Below, piece by piece: positions 1 through 5,299 of a stretch of 5,299 nucleotides of DNA. Both the position numbers and the translations under genes were made by a program. Every line of letters begins with the position of its first letter. Positions within the stretch are counted from its first letter, which is position 1. Under the pieces are notes generated by a model that saw nothing but the letters and a program-made list of their open reading frames with translations, did no database searches and was not told the DNA's origin. Origin of the DNA: Bacillota bacterium (GTDB lineage Bacteria > Bacillota > Dethiobacteria > Dethiobacterales > Dethiobacteraceae); NCBI GenBank assembly GCA_012800215.1, contig JAAZJT010000065.1:1-5299 (forward strand). Direction: 5' to 3'.

Positions 1-1553
1 GTGATACTGATTTAATGTTTGTGATCGGCTCCAACACGACTGAGAACCATCCCGTGATTGCCAACTTTATGCGGCAAGCCAAAAAAAGAGGAGCAAAACT
101 GATTGTCGCTGACCCCAGGGAAATAGATCTTGCCAGAATTGCAGATATCTATTTACAGCTTAACCCCGGCAGTAATATTGCACTAATTAACGCCATGATG
201 CACGAGATTATTAAGAATAACTGGCATGATAAAGAGTATATTGCTGAAAGGACAGAAGGATTTGACGAGCTTGTTGAGCATCTGCAGGATTTTACCCCCG
301 AAAATGTAGCCGAGGTTTGCGGCATCAAAGCAGAGGACATCAAAAAGGCAGCACAAATGTATGCTGCGGCAGATAAAGCCGGAATTTTTTATGCCATGGG
401 TATTACCCAGCATCTTTCAGGTGTGCACGCTACCATGGCTTTGTCTAATCTGGCTATGCTCTGCGGCAACATTGGCAAAGCATCTGCCGGAATTAATCCT
501 TTACGTGGGCAAAACAATGTGCAGGGTGCCAGCGATATGGGCTGTCTGCCTGGCGATTATCCCGGTTATCAGAAAGTATATCATGCCGAAATGCGTAAGA
601 AATTTGAGCAGGCCTGGGGAGTCAGCCTGCCGGATAAAATAGGCTTAACGCTCTCAGAAATTATCCATGGTGGCAGCAAAGGCACAATTAAGTTTTTGTA
701 CATCACCGGGGAAAATCCCATGATGACCGATCCCGATTTGCGTAAAGTCCGGCAGTCCCTGGAAAGCCTTGAATTCCTGGTAGTGCAGGATATTTTCTTA
801 ACCGAGACGGCAGCTTTGGCTGATGTAGTTTTACCCGCTTCATCCTTTGCTGAAAAAGACGGCACCTTTACTAACACAGAACGCAGAATTCAAAGAGTAA
901 GAAAAGCTATTGAGCCAATTGGTCAATCCAAACCGGATTGGGTTATCTTTTCAGAGCTGATGGCACGTTTAGGCTATTCCCAAAGCTATCGCACACCAGC
1001 TGATATCATGGCCGAAATAGCTAGTCTGGTACCCGAATATGCCGGTATTACTTATGAACGCCTGGAAGAAGTAGGCATTCAGTGGCCATGTTTAGATCAG
1101 GACCACCCGGGAACACCGATTCTCCATCAGGATAAGTTTGACCGCGGTAAAGGGCTTTTTGTGACTGTAGATAACATTTCCAGTGCAGAATTAGCTGATT
1201 ATGATTATCCCTTTATTATGACTACCGGCAGAAATCTATATCAGTACCATGCCATGTCCATGACTGGTAAAGTAGATGAGCTAAATAAAAAGTCATCTGA
1301 ATCATATATCGAAATCAATGCTGCAACTGTTGACCGTTTAGGCTTAAAAAATGGTGACCAGGTTAAAGTTAGCTCCCGCCGGGGTTCTGTTACCACTACC
1401 GTTAAAGCAACTGATAAAATTGCTGAAGAAGTCATGTTTATGCCCATGCATTTTGCCGATGCCAAAGTTAATTACCTGACCAATACGGCAGTTGATAAAT
1501 TAGCCAAGATTCCTGAACTAAAAGTTGCCGCTGTTAGAGTGGAAAAAGTATAA
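1..1553 (+). CDS. fdhA: Formate dehydrogenase alpha (catalytic, molybdopterin) subunit, C-terminal part; 5' end outside window
   Basis: This is the C-terminal ~516 residues of a molybdopterin-bis(guanine dinucleotide) oxidoreductase, best read as the formate dehydrogenase catalytic subunit (formate to CO2, reversible). The frame is open from position 3 to the TAA at 1551-1553. The first ATG, at 15, is internal, because the GSNTTENHP stretch directly after it belongs to the middle of the family. Numbering from that ATG, the motif NPLRGQNNVQGASDMG (161-176) includes Arg164, equivalent to the active-site Arg333 of E. coli FdhH. TGENPMMTDPD (231-241) and ADVVLPASSFAEKDGTFTNTERR (269-291) are hallmarks of the FDH branch. 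The C-terminal dinucleotide-binding domain spans about 398-512 (TTGRNLYQYH at 403-412, the LKNGD turn at 444-448). The N-terminal [4Fe-4S] domain and the Sec/Cys ligand lie upstream, so selenocysteine use cannot be judged, nor can the partner (NAD(P)H, ferredoxin or hydrogenase). It is the last gene of its transcription unit, ending just before a terminator. Family assignment is firm; substrate is inferred from motifs. Confidence 0.93.
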   Translation, partial: DTDLMFVIGSNTTENHPVIANFMRQAKKRGAKLIVADPREIDLARIADIYLQLNPGSNIALINAMMHEIIKNNWHDKEYIAERTEGFDELVEHLQDFTPENVAEVCGIKAEDIKKAAQMYAAADKAGIFYAMGITQHLSGVHATMALSNLAMLCGNIGKASAGINPLRGQNNVQGASDMGCLPGDYPGYQKVYHAEMRKKFEQAWGVSLPDKIGLTLSEIIHGGSKGTIKFLYITGENPMMTDPDLRKVRQSLESLEFLVVQDIFLTETAALADVVLPASSFAEKDGTFTNTERRIQRVRKAIEPIGQSKPDWVIFSELMARLGYSQSYRTPADIMAEIASLVPEYAGITYERLEEVGIQWPCLDQDHPGTPILHQDKFDRGKGLFVTVDNISSAELADYDYPFIMTTGRNLYQYHAMSMTGKVDELNKKSSESYIEINAATVDRLGLKNGDQVKVSSRRGSVTTTVKATDKIAEEVMFMPMHFADAKVNYLTNTAVDKLAKIPELKVAAVRVEKV

Positions 1554-1565
1554 ATAAAGTAAAGA

Positions 1566-1599
1566 CCAGGGAGCACGGAACTGCCCCTGGCTTTTTTTG
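1566..1599 (+). terminator. Rho-independent terminator of fdhA, possibly bidirectional
   Basis: The left arm ccagggagca (1566-1575) pairs with tgcccctgg (1582-1590): nine base pairs with one bulged A, closed by a six-base loop (cggaac). The stem is followed by c and seven Ts (1592-1598). It begins 12 bases after the fdhA stop codon. Read on the minus strand, the same stem lies about 30 bases after the end of the CooS-like gene and is followed by a T-rich but interrupted tract (tctttactttattt). It could therefore stop both converging transcripts, more weakly for the minus strand. Confidence 0.85.
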
Positions 1600-1619
1600 T
1601 CACACTTATGCAAACTTAT

Positions 1620-3533
1620 TTATTGGAGTCCCATCTGTTTTCTCTTTTTAATAATGTGAGCTTCGATATCACTTGCTGCTTGTACGGGATCATCTCCCAA
1701 AGCCACCTTACCACCTGTCATCTCCTCCACATCCTCCGTCAGCAATTTTACCAGGTTAGGAGCACCTGTGATAAAGGGTGTGGGAGAAAGGTGCGTGTAT
1801 GCACCGTAGGCTACCGCAAAAATTCCGTCGATGGTGGCTTTTTGCTCCATCCATTCCGGTGCTGTCACTGCGATCGGTAAGTCTGAAATATCAACATCTA
1901 AATAATCAGCTAAAGCAGTTACCAACATGGATATTCTCCCTGTATCGGTGCAGGTGCCGAAGCTTAAAACAGGCGGAATACCTAAAGCTTTACATACACT
2001 CTGCAGCCCATCGCCTGCTTGCTCAATAGCCTTTAAATTACAAAGCCCTGCTACCTCCAAGCCATGGTTGCCGCAGCCTCCGGCAACTACTAAAATATCA
2101 CGCTTGATGAGTTCTTTGGTGATATTAACAGTATTCCAGTCATGGGGGCCGTTACGCAGCGTTGCACAGTTAGCTAAAGCCACCACACCTTTAATCTGTC
2201 CCTTAGCTATTACATCAACTAAAACATTGAGATCATTATTAATAGCTTTTAAGACAGCCTCTGTAGAAAAACCGGCAATAGCTTTACGTTTATGCTGCGG
2301 CACATGTGGTTTAATTTTACCATGCCGTTTTTTAAAGTTCTCAATGGCCAGCTCAATACACTTCTCGGCCATTTCATCAGCCTGGGCCGGATAGTAGGGC
2401 ATTTCATGCTCTGTCCCCGGCACACCAATAATGGTACTAACACTAATCAGTGTCACCTGATATTTTTCCGCATATTGATCCATTGCAGGGGGAGAACAGT
2501 TTTCCTCCATCACCAGAGCATCTACAGTACCGGTAGCAAGAAACGGTTCTATAGCTAACCAGTTGCCCATTAAGCCGACAAAGACATCATCTACCTCAAA
2601 GCGCTGCAGCAGCTCCTGACCCGTTTCAATGGAGCCGACAATACGTAAGCCTTTAGCGCCAGCTTTTTTCGCCATCTCCTGATATTTTGCCTGTTTTGCT
2701 TTCTGCAGTGTTGCTACCCCAATCCAAGGCTGGTGACCATTAAAGGCAATATTTACATAATCCGGATCCATAATGCCCAAATCTACATCAACTTCATGCG
2801 GCATCGGGGTGCCAAACAAGATATCCTGTGTCATCTCTAAACCAATTTGCGCTGTATAGATGGTGGATAGTCCTAAGCGCAGCGCCTTTTTGGCTAAAGA
2901 GACGTAATCGCCGTCAACATTGGTTAAACAACTGGCAATGCAGTTTTCCACCTCATGCTGTACTCCGCCAGGGTATAAGTGCAGTTCTTTCCATAAAGCT
3001 TTACGCTTTTTAGGGGCAAAGGCCTCTACCATTATGCTTTTTTGATCAGGATTTACCTTTAATTCCCGATCCAGCAGCTCTGCCAGCTGAATGGCTAATT
3101 GTTTTGTATCCTGATTAGGATCGATGCCTGTCCGCTCACACATCCATTTCAATTTATCAACGTCGGTAATTTTAAATGGTGTTTTCCCTTCACCTGTGGC
3201 CTTTAATGTTCTAAAAGCCTCAAAAGCATGATGTCCATATGTTGCCGCCCCCATAATATTTCTCATCAGCAAATTACGCATCGCCATAGCATCGGGGCCA
3301 ATGCCACAGACCCCTTTTTCGGCACCTGCTTTTTCACTGATGCGGCAAGGGCCATGCGTACACAACTGACAGCTTAGGCCTTGGAGGCAAAACTTACAGC
3401 GTATTTTCTCCTGTTCTTCCCACCTGGAGAAGACACTGGATAGCCCGTCATCCCTGATTCTCTTTAGCATCTCCTCAACGGAATCATGATAGCTGACACG
3501 GCCTTCTAACCTTTCTGAAACTTTTTCCGGCAT
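1620..3533 (-). CDS. cooS: CooS-family protein (anaerobic CO dehydrogenase scaffold) with altered C-cluster; CooS-V-like, probably not a CO dehydrogenase
   Basis: Complete 637-residue protein, the normal length for the homodimeric Ni,Fe CO dehydrogenase catalytic subunit. It is probably cytoplasmic; no signal peptide or membrane segment is seen. Order of elements: N-terminal helical part; a CX2C pair (Cys46, Cys49) at the inter-subunit D-cluster position; B-cluster cysteines 55, 58, 63 and 76; then the two Rossmann-like domains holding the active-site cluster. Against C. hydrogenoformans CODH-II (reference recalled, aligned by eye), the kept residues are His267 (H261), Cys346 (C333), Cys456 (C446), Cys487 (C476), Cys528 (C526) and Lys565 (K563). 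The lost ones are C295, here Glu303; the relay histidines H93, H99 and H102, here Tyr99, Glu105 and Arg108; and I567, here Asp569. Published work on C. hydrogenoformans CooS-V, which also lacks a C-cluster cysteine, found an Fe/S/O hybrid cluster, no CO/CO2 activity and slow hydroxylamine turnover. By analogy this is likely a hybrid-cluster redox enzyme, perhaps for reactive nitrogen species; that is inference. The start is supported by aggaggt at 3539-3545. It appears monocistronic, with no cooC, cooF or acs gene beside it. Confidence 0.9.
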   Translation of the reverse strand: MPEKVSERLEGRVSYHDSVEEMLKRIRDDGLSSVFSRWEEQEKIRCKFCLQGLSCQLCTHGPCRISEKAGAEKGVCGIGPDAMAMRNLLMRNIMGAATYGHHAFEAFRTLKATGEGKTPFKITDVDKLKWMCERTGIDPNQDTKQLAIQLAELLDRELKVNPDQKSIMVEAFAPKKRKALWKELHLYPGGVQHEVENCIASCLTNVDGDYVSLAKKALRLGLSTIYTAQIGLEMTQDILFGTPMPHEVDVDLGIMDPDYVNIAFNGHQPWIGVATLQKAKQAKYQEMAKKAGAKGLRIVGSIETGQELLQRFEVDDVFVGLMGNWLAIEPFLATGTVDALVMEENCSPPAMDQYAEKYQVTLISVSTIIGVPGTEHEMPYYPAQADEMAEKCIELAIENFKKRHGKIKPHVPQHKRKAIAGFSTEAVLKAINNDLNVLVDVIAKGQIKGVVALANCATLRNGPHDWNTVNITKELIKRDILVVAGGCGNHGLEVAGLCNLKAIEQAGDGLQSVCKALGIPPVLSFGTCTDTGRISMLVTALADYLDVDISDLPIAVTAPEWMEQKATIDGIFAVAYGAYTHLSPTPFITGAPNLVKLLTEDVEEMTGGKVALGDDPVQAASDIEAHIIKKRKQMGLQ

Positions 3534-3538
3534 ATTCT

Positions 3539-3545
3539 ACCTCCT
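3539..3545 (-). promoter_or_regulatory. Ribosome binding site of the CooS-like gene
   Basis: On the minus strand the sequence aggaggt lies five bases before the ATG at 3533-3531. It is a near-perfect Shine-Dalgarno sequence and fixes the start codon of the CooS-like gene. Confidence 0.85.
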
Positions 3546-3619
3546 ACTTCAATTTCCTACTGTTAGTATGTCCCAAAAAACAGCCGGTAAGGTAAAAATC
3601 GAAAAATTTAACATCCCCC

Positions 3620-3648
3620 TTGACAGTTGCAGAGTATTAGTGTACTAT
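3620..3648 (+). promoter_or_regulatory. Sigma-A promoter of the GntR-ABC operon
   Basis: A perfect -35 box TTGACA (3620-3625) is separated by 17 bases from a -10 box TACTAT (3643-3648). Transcription would start near 3655, giving a leader of about 34 bases before the gntR start codon. The -10 box lies inside the inverted repeat at 3638-3663, so repressor binding there should block RNA polymerase. Confidence 0.82.
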
Positions 3649-3663
3649 TTAGCTAGTACAGTA
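3638..3663 (+). promoter_or_regulatory. Putative YtrA/GntR operator (inverted repeat)
   Basis: The arms tagtgtacta (3638-3647) and tagtacagta (3654-3663) are inverted copies with nine of ten bases matching, separated by the six-base spacer tttagc. The repeat covers the -10 box and predicted start of transcription. The half-site AGTGTA with an opposed TACAGT resembles the AGTGTA/TACACT type of operator described for Bacillus YtrA. Binding by the GntR protein encoded directly downstream is inferred from position and family habit. Confidence 0.72.
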
Positions 3664-3676
3664 AGACACGTTCTGC

Positions 3677-3684
3677 GGAGGTGA
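3677..3684 (+). promoter_or_regulatory. Ribosome binding site of gntR
   Basis: The sequence ggaggtga ends four bases before the ATG at 3689 and is a strong Shine-Dalgarno match. It supports this start codon. Confidence 0.8.
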
Positions 3685-3688
3685 ACCA

Positions 3689-4054
3689 ATGCAATTTGAC
3701 AGCAATCTGCCAATTTATACACAAATAATTAATTTGCTTAAAACACAGATCGCTGCCGGGAAATTAAGCGGGGGTGACAAATTGCCGTCTGTCCGGGAAT
3801 TAGCAAAGGAATTAAAAGTTAACCCCAACACTATCCAAAGAAGTTATCAAGAATTGGAGCGTGAGGGGCTGGTCTTTACACAACGGGGTATGGGGACATT
3901 TGTAACGCAAGAGCAAACAAAAATGCAGGCCTTGAAAAAAAGCCTGGCATTGGAAGTAGTAAATAATTTTGTTACAAACATGCACAAATTAGGTTTTAAT
4001 AATAAAGAGATATTTACCATGATTGCAGAACTCGTAGGGGAGGAGAAGAAATGA
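3689..4054 (+). CDS. GntR-family transcriptional regulator, YtrA subfamily
   Basis: A 121-residue DNA-binding repressor, first gene of an ABC-transporter operon. The N-terminal winged helix-turn-helix covers about residues 8-72. It opens with LPIYTQI (7-13), has LPSVRELAKEL (32-42) and the recognition helix around NPNTIQRSYQELEREG (45-60), and closes with the wing QRGMGTFV (65-72). The remaining ~50 residues form only a short helical tail. That tail is too small for a FadR, HutC or MocR effector domain, and this defines the YtrA subfamily, whose members usually dimerise through the tail and lie beside ABC-transporter genes. The stop codon overlaps the start of the next gene as ATGA (4051-4054), so the two are probably translationally coupled. 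An inverted repeat over its own promoter suggests autorepression. The inducer is unknown; some relatives respond to cell-wall-active compounds. Confidence 0.92.
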   Translation: MQFDSNLPIYTQIINLLKTQIAAGKLSGGDKLPSVRELAKELKVNPNTIQRSYQELEREGLVFTQRGMGTFVTQEQTKMQALKKSLALEVVNNFVTNMHKLGFNNKEIFTMIAELVGEEKK

Positions 4055-4749
4055 ATAACATTGTAGAGATAAAAAATCTTACTAAGATATACTATGACAA
4101 AATAGCTTTGGACAATCTTAATTTAAAAATTAAAAAAGGCAAAGTGGTAGGAATCTTAGGCCCTAACGGCAGCGGAAAAACTACCCTAATTAAAATCCTG
4201 ACCGGATTACTCAGGCCAACAAGTGGAGAAGTGCTAATTGATCAGCAGAAAATTGGAGTCTATACAAAATCAATAATTTCCTATTTACCAGATCGTAATT
4301 ATTTATATAAATGGATGAAAATAGAAGATGCCTGCCGGTTATTTAAAGATTTTTATGCTGATTTTGACGCAAATAGATTTGCGGAACTGCTGGATTTTAT
4401 GCAGTTGAAAGAGAATATGAAAATTGATACCCTCTCCAAGGGAATGCACGAAAAACTAAATTTGGCACTTGCCTTGGCGCGAAAGGCCAAATTATATATT
4501 TTAGATGAACCAATTGCAGGTGTGGATCCGGTAGCGCGAGATCAAATCTTAGATGCTATTATCAATAATTACAACGAAAACAGTTCAATGTTGATTACTA
4601 CTCATTTAGTAAGCGAAATGGAAAATATTTTGGATGAGGTAGTATTTTTAAAGGAGGGCCGTCTGGTCTCCAAAGGTAATGCTGAACAACTACGGGAAGA
4701 AAAAGGTAAACAGATAGTTGAAATCTATAAGGAGATTTTTGCACAGTAA
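4051..4749 (+). CDS. ABC transporter ATP-binding protein (YtrB-like)
   Basis: A 232-residue cytoplasmic ATPase that would power the permease encoded downstream. Visible motifs: Walker A GPNGSGKTT (37-45); a Q-loop region YLPDRNYLY (78-86), with Asp81 where Gln or Glu is usual; a degenerate signature LSKGM (128-132) in place of LSGGQ; Walker B LYILDEP (148-154) with Glu153 as catalytic base; D-loop GVDP (157-160); and switch His185 in TTH. The length and the LSKGM signature suit ABC-2-type exporters of the YtrB group found with YtrA regulators. The start at 4051 overlaps the gntR stop by four bases and has a gggaggag-type ribosome binding site about six bases upstream, inside gntR. The substrate cannot be told from the ATPase; export of a drug, peptide or cell-envelope component is the usual guess for this group. 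Confidence 0.93.
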   Translation: MNNIVEIKNLTKIYYDKIALDNLNLKIKKGKVVGILGPNGSGKTTLIKILTGLLRPTSGEVLIDQQKIGVYTKSIISYLPDRNYLYKWMKIEDACRLFKDFYADFDANRFAELLDFMQLKENMKIDTLSKGMHEKLNLALALARKAKLYILDEPIAGVDPVARDQILDAIINNYNENSSMLITTHLVSEMENILDEVVFLKEGRLVSKGNAEQLREEKGKQIVEIYKEIFAQ

Positions 4750-4754
4750 GGAGG
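4748..4754 (+). promoter_or_regulatory. Ribosome binding site of the permease gene
   Basis: The sequence aaggagg overlaps the stop codon of the ABC ATPase gene (TAA, 4747-4749) and lies nine bases before the ATG at 4764. It supports that start and cotranscription of the two genes. Confidence 0.75.
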
Positions 4755-4763
4755 AATACGGCA

Positions 4764-5299
4764 ATGTTTAAATATATTAAATACGAAATCAAAGGCACAT
4801 ACAGATATATTCTCGGCACCATGGCGTTTGTATTGATGCTGATTACAGGTTTCTATACCTATTTAGTTAATGCTAGTAGAGCCCCAATTAATAGCATTGG
4901 TTTTGTATCCTTATTATTAGGTCTAACTCTTTTTGGTACAGCTGTAGCTACATTTCTCTATATAGTAGGCTCCTTTAGAAAGGAATTATATGAGGATAGA
5001 GGCTATCTAACATTTACACTTCCCCTGACAGGTAAACAAATAGTTGGTGCAAAACTAACAGTGGCTTTCATCTGGTTCTTTCTTTTAGGAACAGTTTTCC
5101 CACTATACAATCTAATGATGATTTCCATATTTAATGCAGCCGTTCACAATTTAACAGAAATATTTACCGCCATAGCACAAGTTATTTCCTTTAAACAGGC
5201 TCTATTCTTTATTTTCAATACAGTATTAAAAACTTCTAACTTTTTGCTTTTGGTCTATTTTTCCATCACCCTCAGCAGAGTTACATTTAGGAATAAAAA
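4764..5299 (+). CDS. ABC-2-type transporter permease, N-terminal part; runs off the right edge
   Basis: An open frame of 178 codons with no stop before the window ends, starting MFKYIKYEIKGTYRYIL. It is an integral membrane protein with about four hydrophobic segments, near residues 15-34, 44-70, 98-122 and 145-170. Between the second and third is a polar loop, SFRKELYEDRGYLTFTLPLT (70-89) followed by GKQIVGAK. By memory this loop is typical of clostridial ABC-2 permeases, where the short charged stretch probably faces the cytoplasm and contacts the ATPase. The gene starts 14 bases after the ATPase gene, so the two should form one transporter under the control of the upstream GntR repressor. 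Base composition is more AT-rich than in the fdhA and CooS-like genes, as is common for membrane proteins. The substrate is unknown and the C-terminus is not in the window. Confidence 0.85.
   Translation, partial: MFKYIKYEIKGTYRYILGTMAFVLMLITGFYTYLVNASRAPINSIGFVSLLLGLTLFGTAVATFLYIVGSFRKELYEDRGYLTFTLPLTGKQIVGAKLTVAFIWFFLLGTVFPLYNLMMISIFNAAVHNLTEIFTAIAQVISFKQALFFIFNTVLKTSNFLLLVYFSITLSRVTFRNK

Noticed and set aside
15..17. ATG at 15 as the start of the formate dehydrogenase gene
   Set aside because: The frame is open upstream to the window edge, no ribosome binding site precedes it, and the protein after it begins in the middle of the molybdopterin domain.
581..877. Open reading frame of 98 codons on the minus strand
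   Set aside because: It lies entirely inside fdhA on the opposite strand, has no recognisable motif and no ribosome binding site worth noting. It is a shadow of the real gene.
1608..2558. Overlapping plus-strand open reading frames (about 60-155 codons) antisense to the CooS-like gene
   Set aside because: They are low-complexity translations opposite a strongly conserved gene, with no family motif; they are shadows of the CooS-like gene.
3558..3568. Short palindrome tactgttagta near the start of the CooS-like gene, as a second GntR operator
   Set aside because: It shares only a six-base tactgt with the proposed operator and lacks its spacing; this is easily chance.
3575..3580. Run of six As (Ts on the minus strand) as an attenuator in the CooS-like leader
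   Set aside because: No stable stem precedes it on the minus strand, so there is no terminator structure.
3605..3632. Possible minus-strand promoter for the CooS-like gene (ctgcaa, 16-base gap, taaatt)
   Set aside because: Only three of six -35 bases and four of six -10 bases match the consensus. It is the best I can find but too weak to list as a feature.
3534..3688. CooA-type (CO-sensing) binding site in the divergent intergenic region
   Set aside because: I saw isolated tgtca-like bases but no properly spaced inverted repeat, so CO-dependent control is not supported.

Overview
The window looks like a chromosomal piece from an anaerobic, probably acetogenic or carboxydotrophic, member of the Clostridia (Firmicutes). 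The reasons are a formate dehydrogenase catalytic subunit beside a CooS-type protein, strong AGGAGG-type ribosome binding sites, a moderately AT-rich composition and a Bacillus/Clostridium-type YtrA regulator with its ABC transporter. The species cannot be fixed from this sequence alone.

Layout, left to right: (1) positions 1-1553, plus strand, the C-terminal ~516 residues of a molybdopterin-dependent formate dehydrogenase alpha subunit whose start lies outside the window; (2) a rho-independent terminator at 1566-1599 in the short gap between two converging genes; (3) positions 1620-3533, minus strand, a complete 637-residue protein of the anaerobic carbon monoxide dehydrogenase (CooS) family; (4) a 155-bp divergent intergenic region with a strong sigma-A promoter overlapped by a near-perfect inverted repeat; (5) positions 3689-5299, plus strand, a tightly packed operon of a GntR/YtrA-family repressor, an ABC ATPase (4-bp start/stop overlap) and a membrane permease that runs off the right edge.

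The most interesting item is the CooS-family protein. It keeps the B-cluster cysteines and most active-site ligands (His267, Cys346, Cys456, Cys487, Cys528, Lys565). The cysteine equivalent to Cys295 of Carboxydothermus hydrogenoformans CODH-II is a glutamate (Glu303). Three of the four proton-relay histidines are also replaced, and the isoleucine packing near Ni is an aspartate (Asp569). This pattern is not expected of a Ni,Fe CO dehydrogenase. It resembles the deviant CooS-V type of C. hydrogenoformans, which carries an Fe/S/O hybrid cluster, does not turn over CO and slowly reduces hydroxylamine. The gene stands alone, without cooC, cooF or acs genes in the window, so it should not be read as evidence for CO metabolism.

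The formate dehydrogenase would supply formate to, or oxidise formate from, the methyl branch of the Wood-Ljungdahl pathway, but its redox partner is not visible. The GntR-ABC operon is most likely a self-regulated stress or export cassette of the YtrA type; nothing links it functionally to the CooS-like gene beyond the shared divergent intergenic region.
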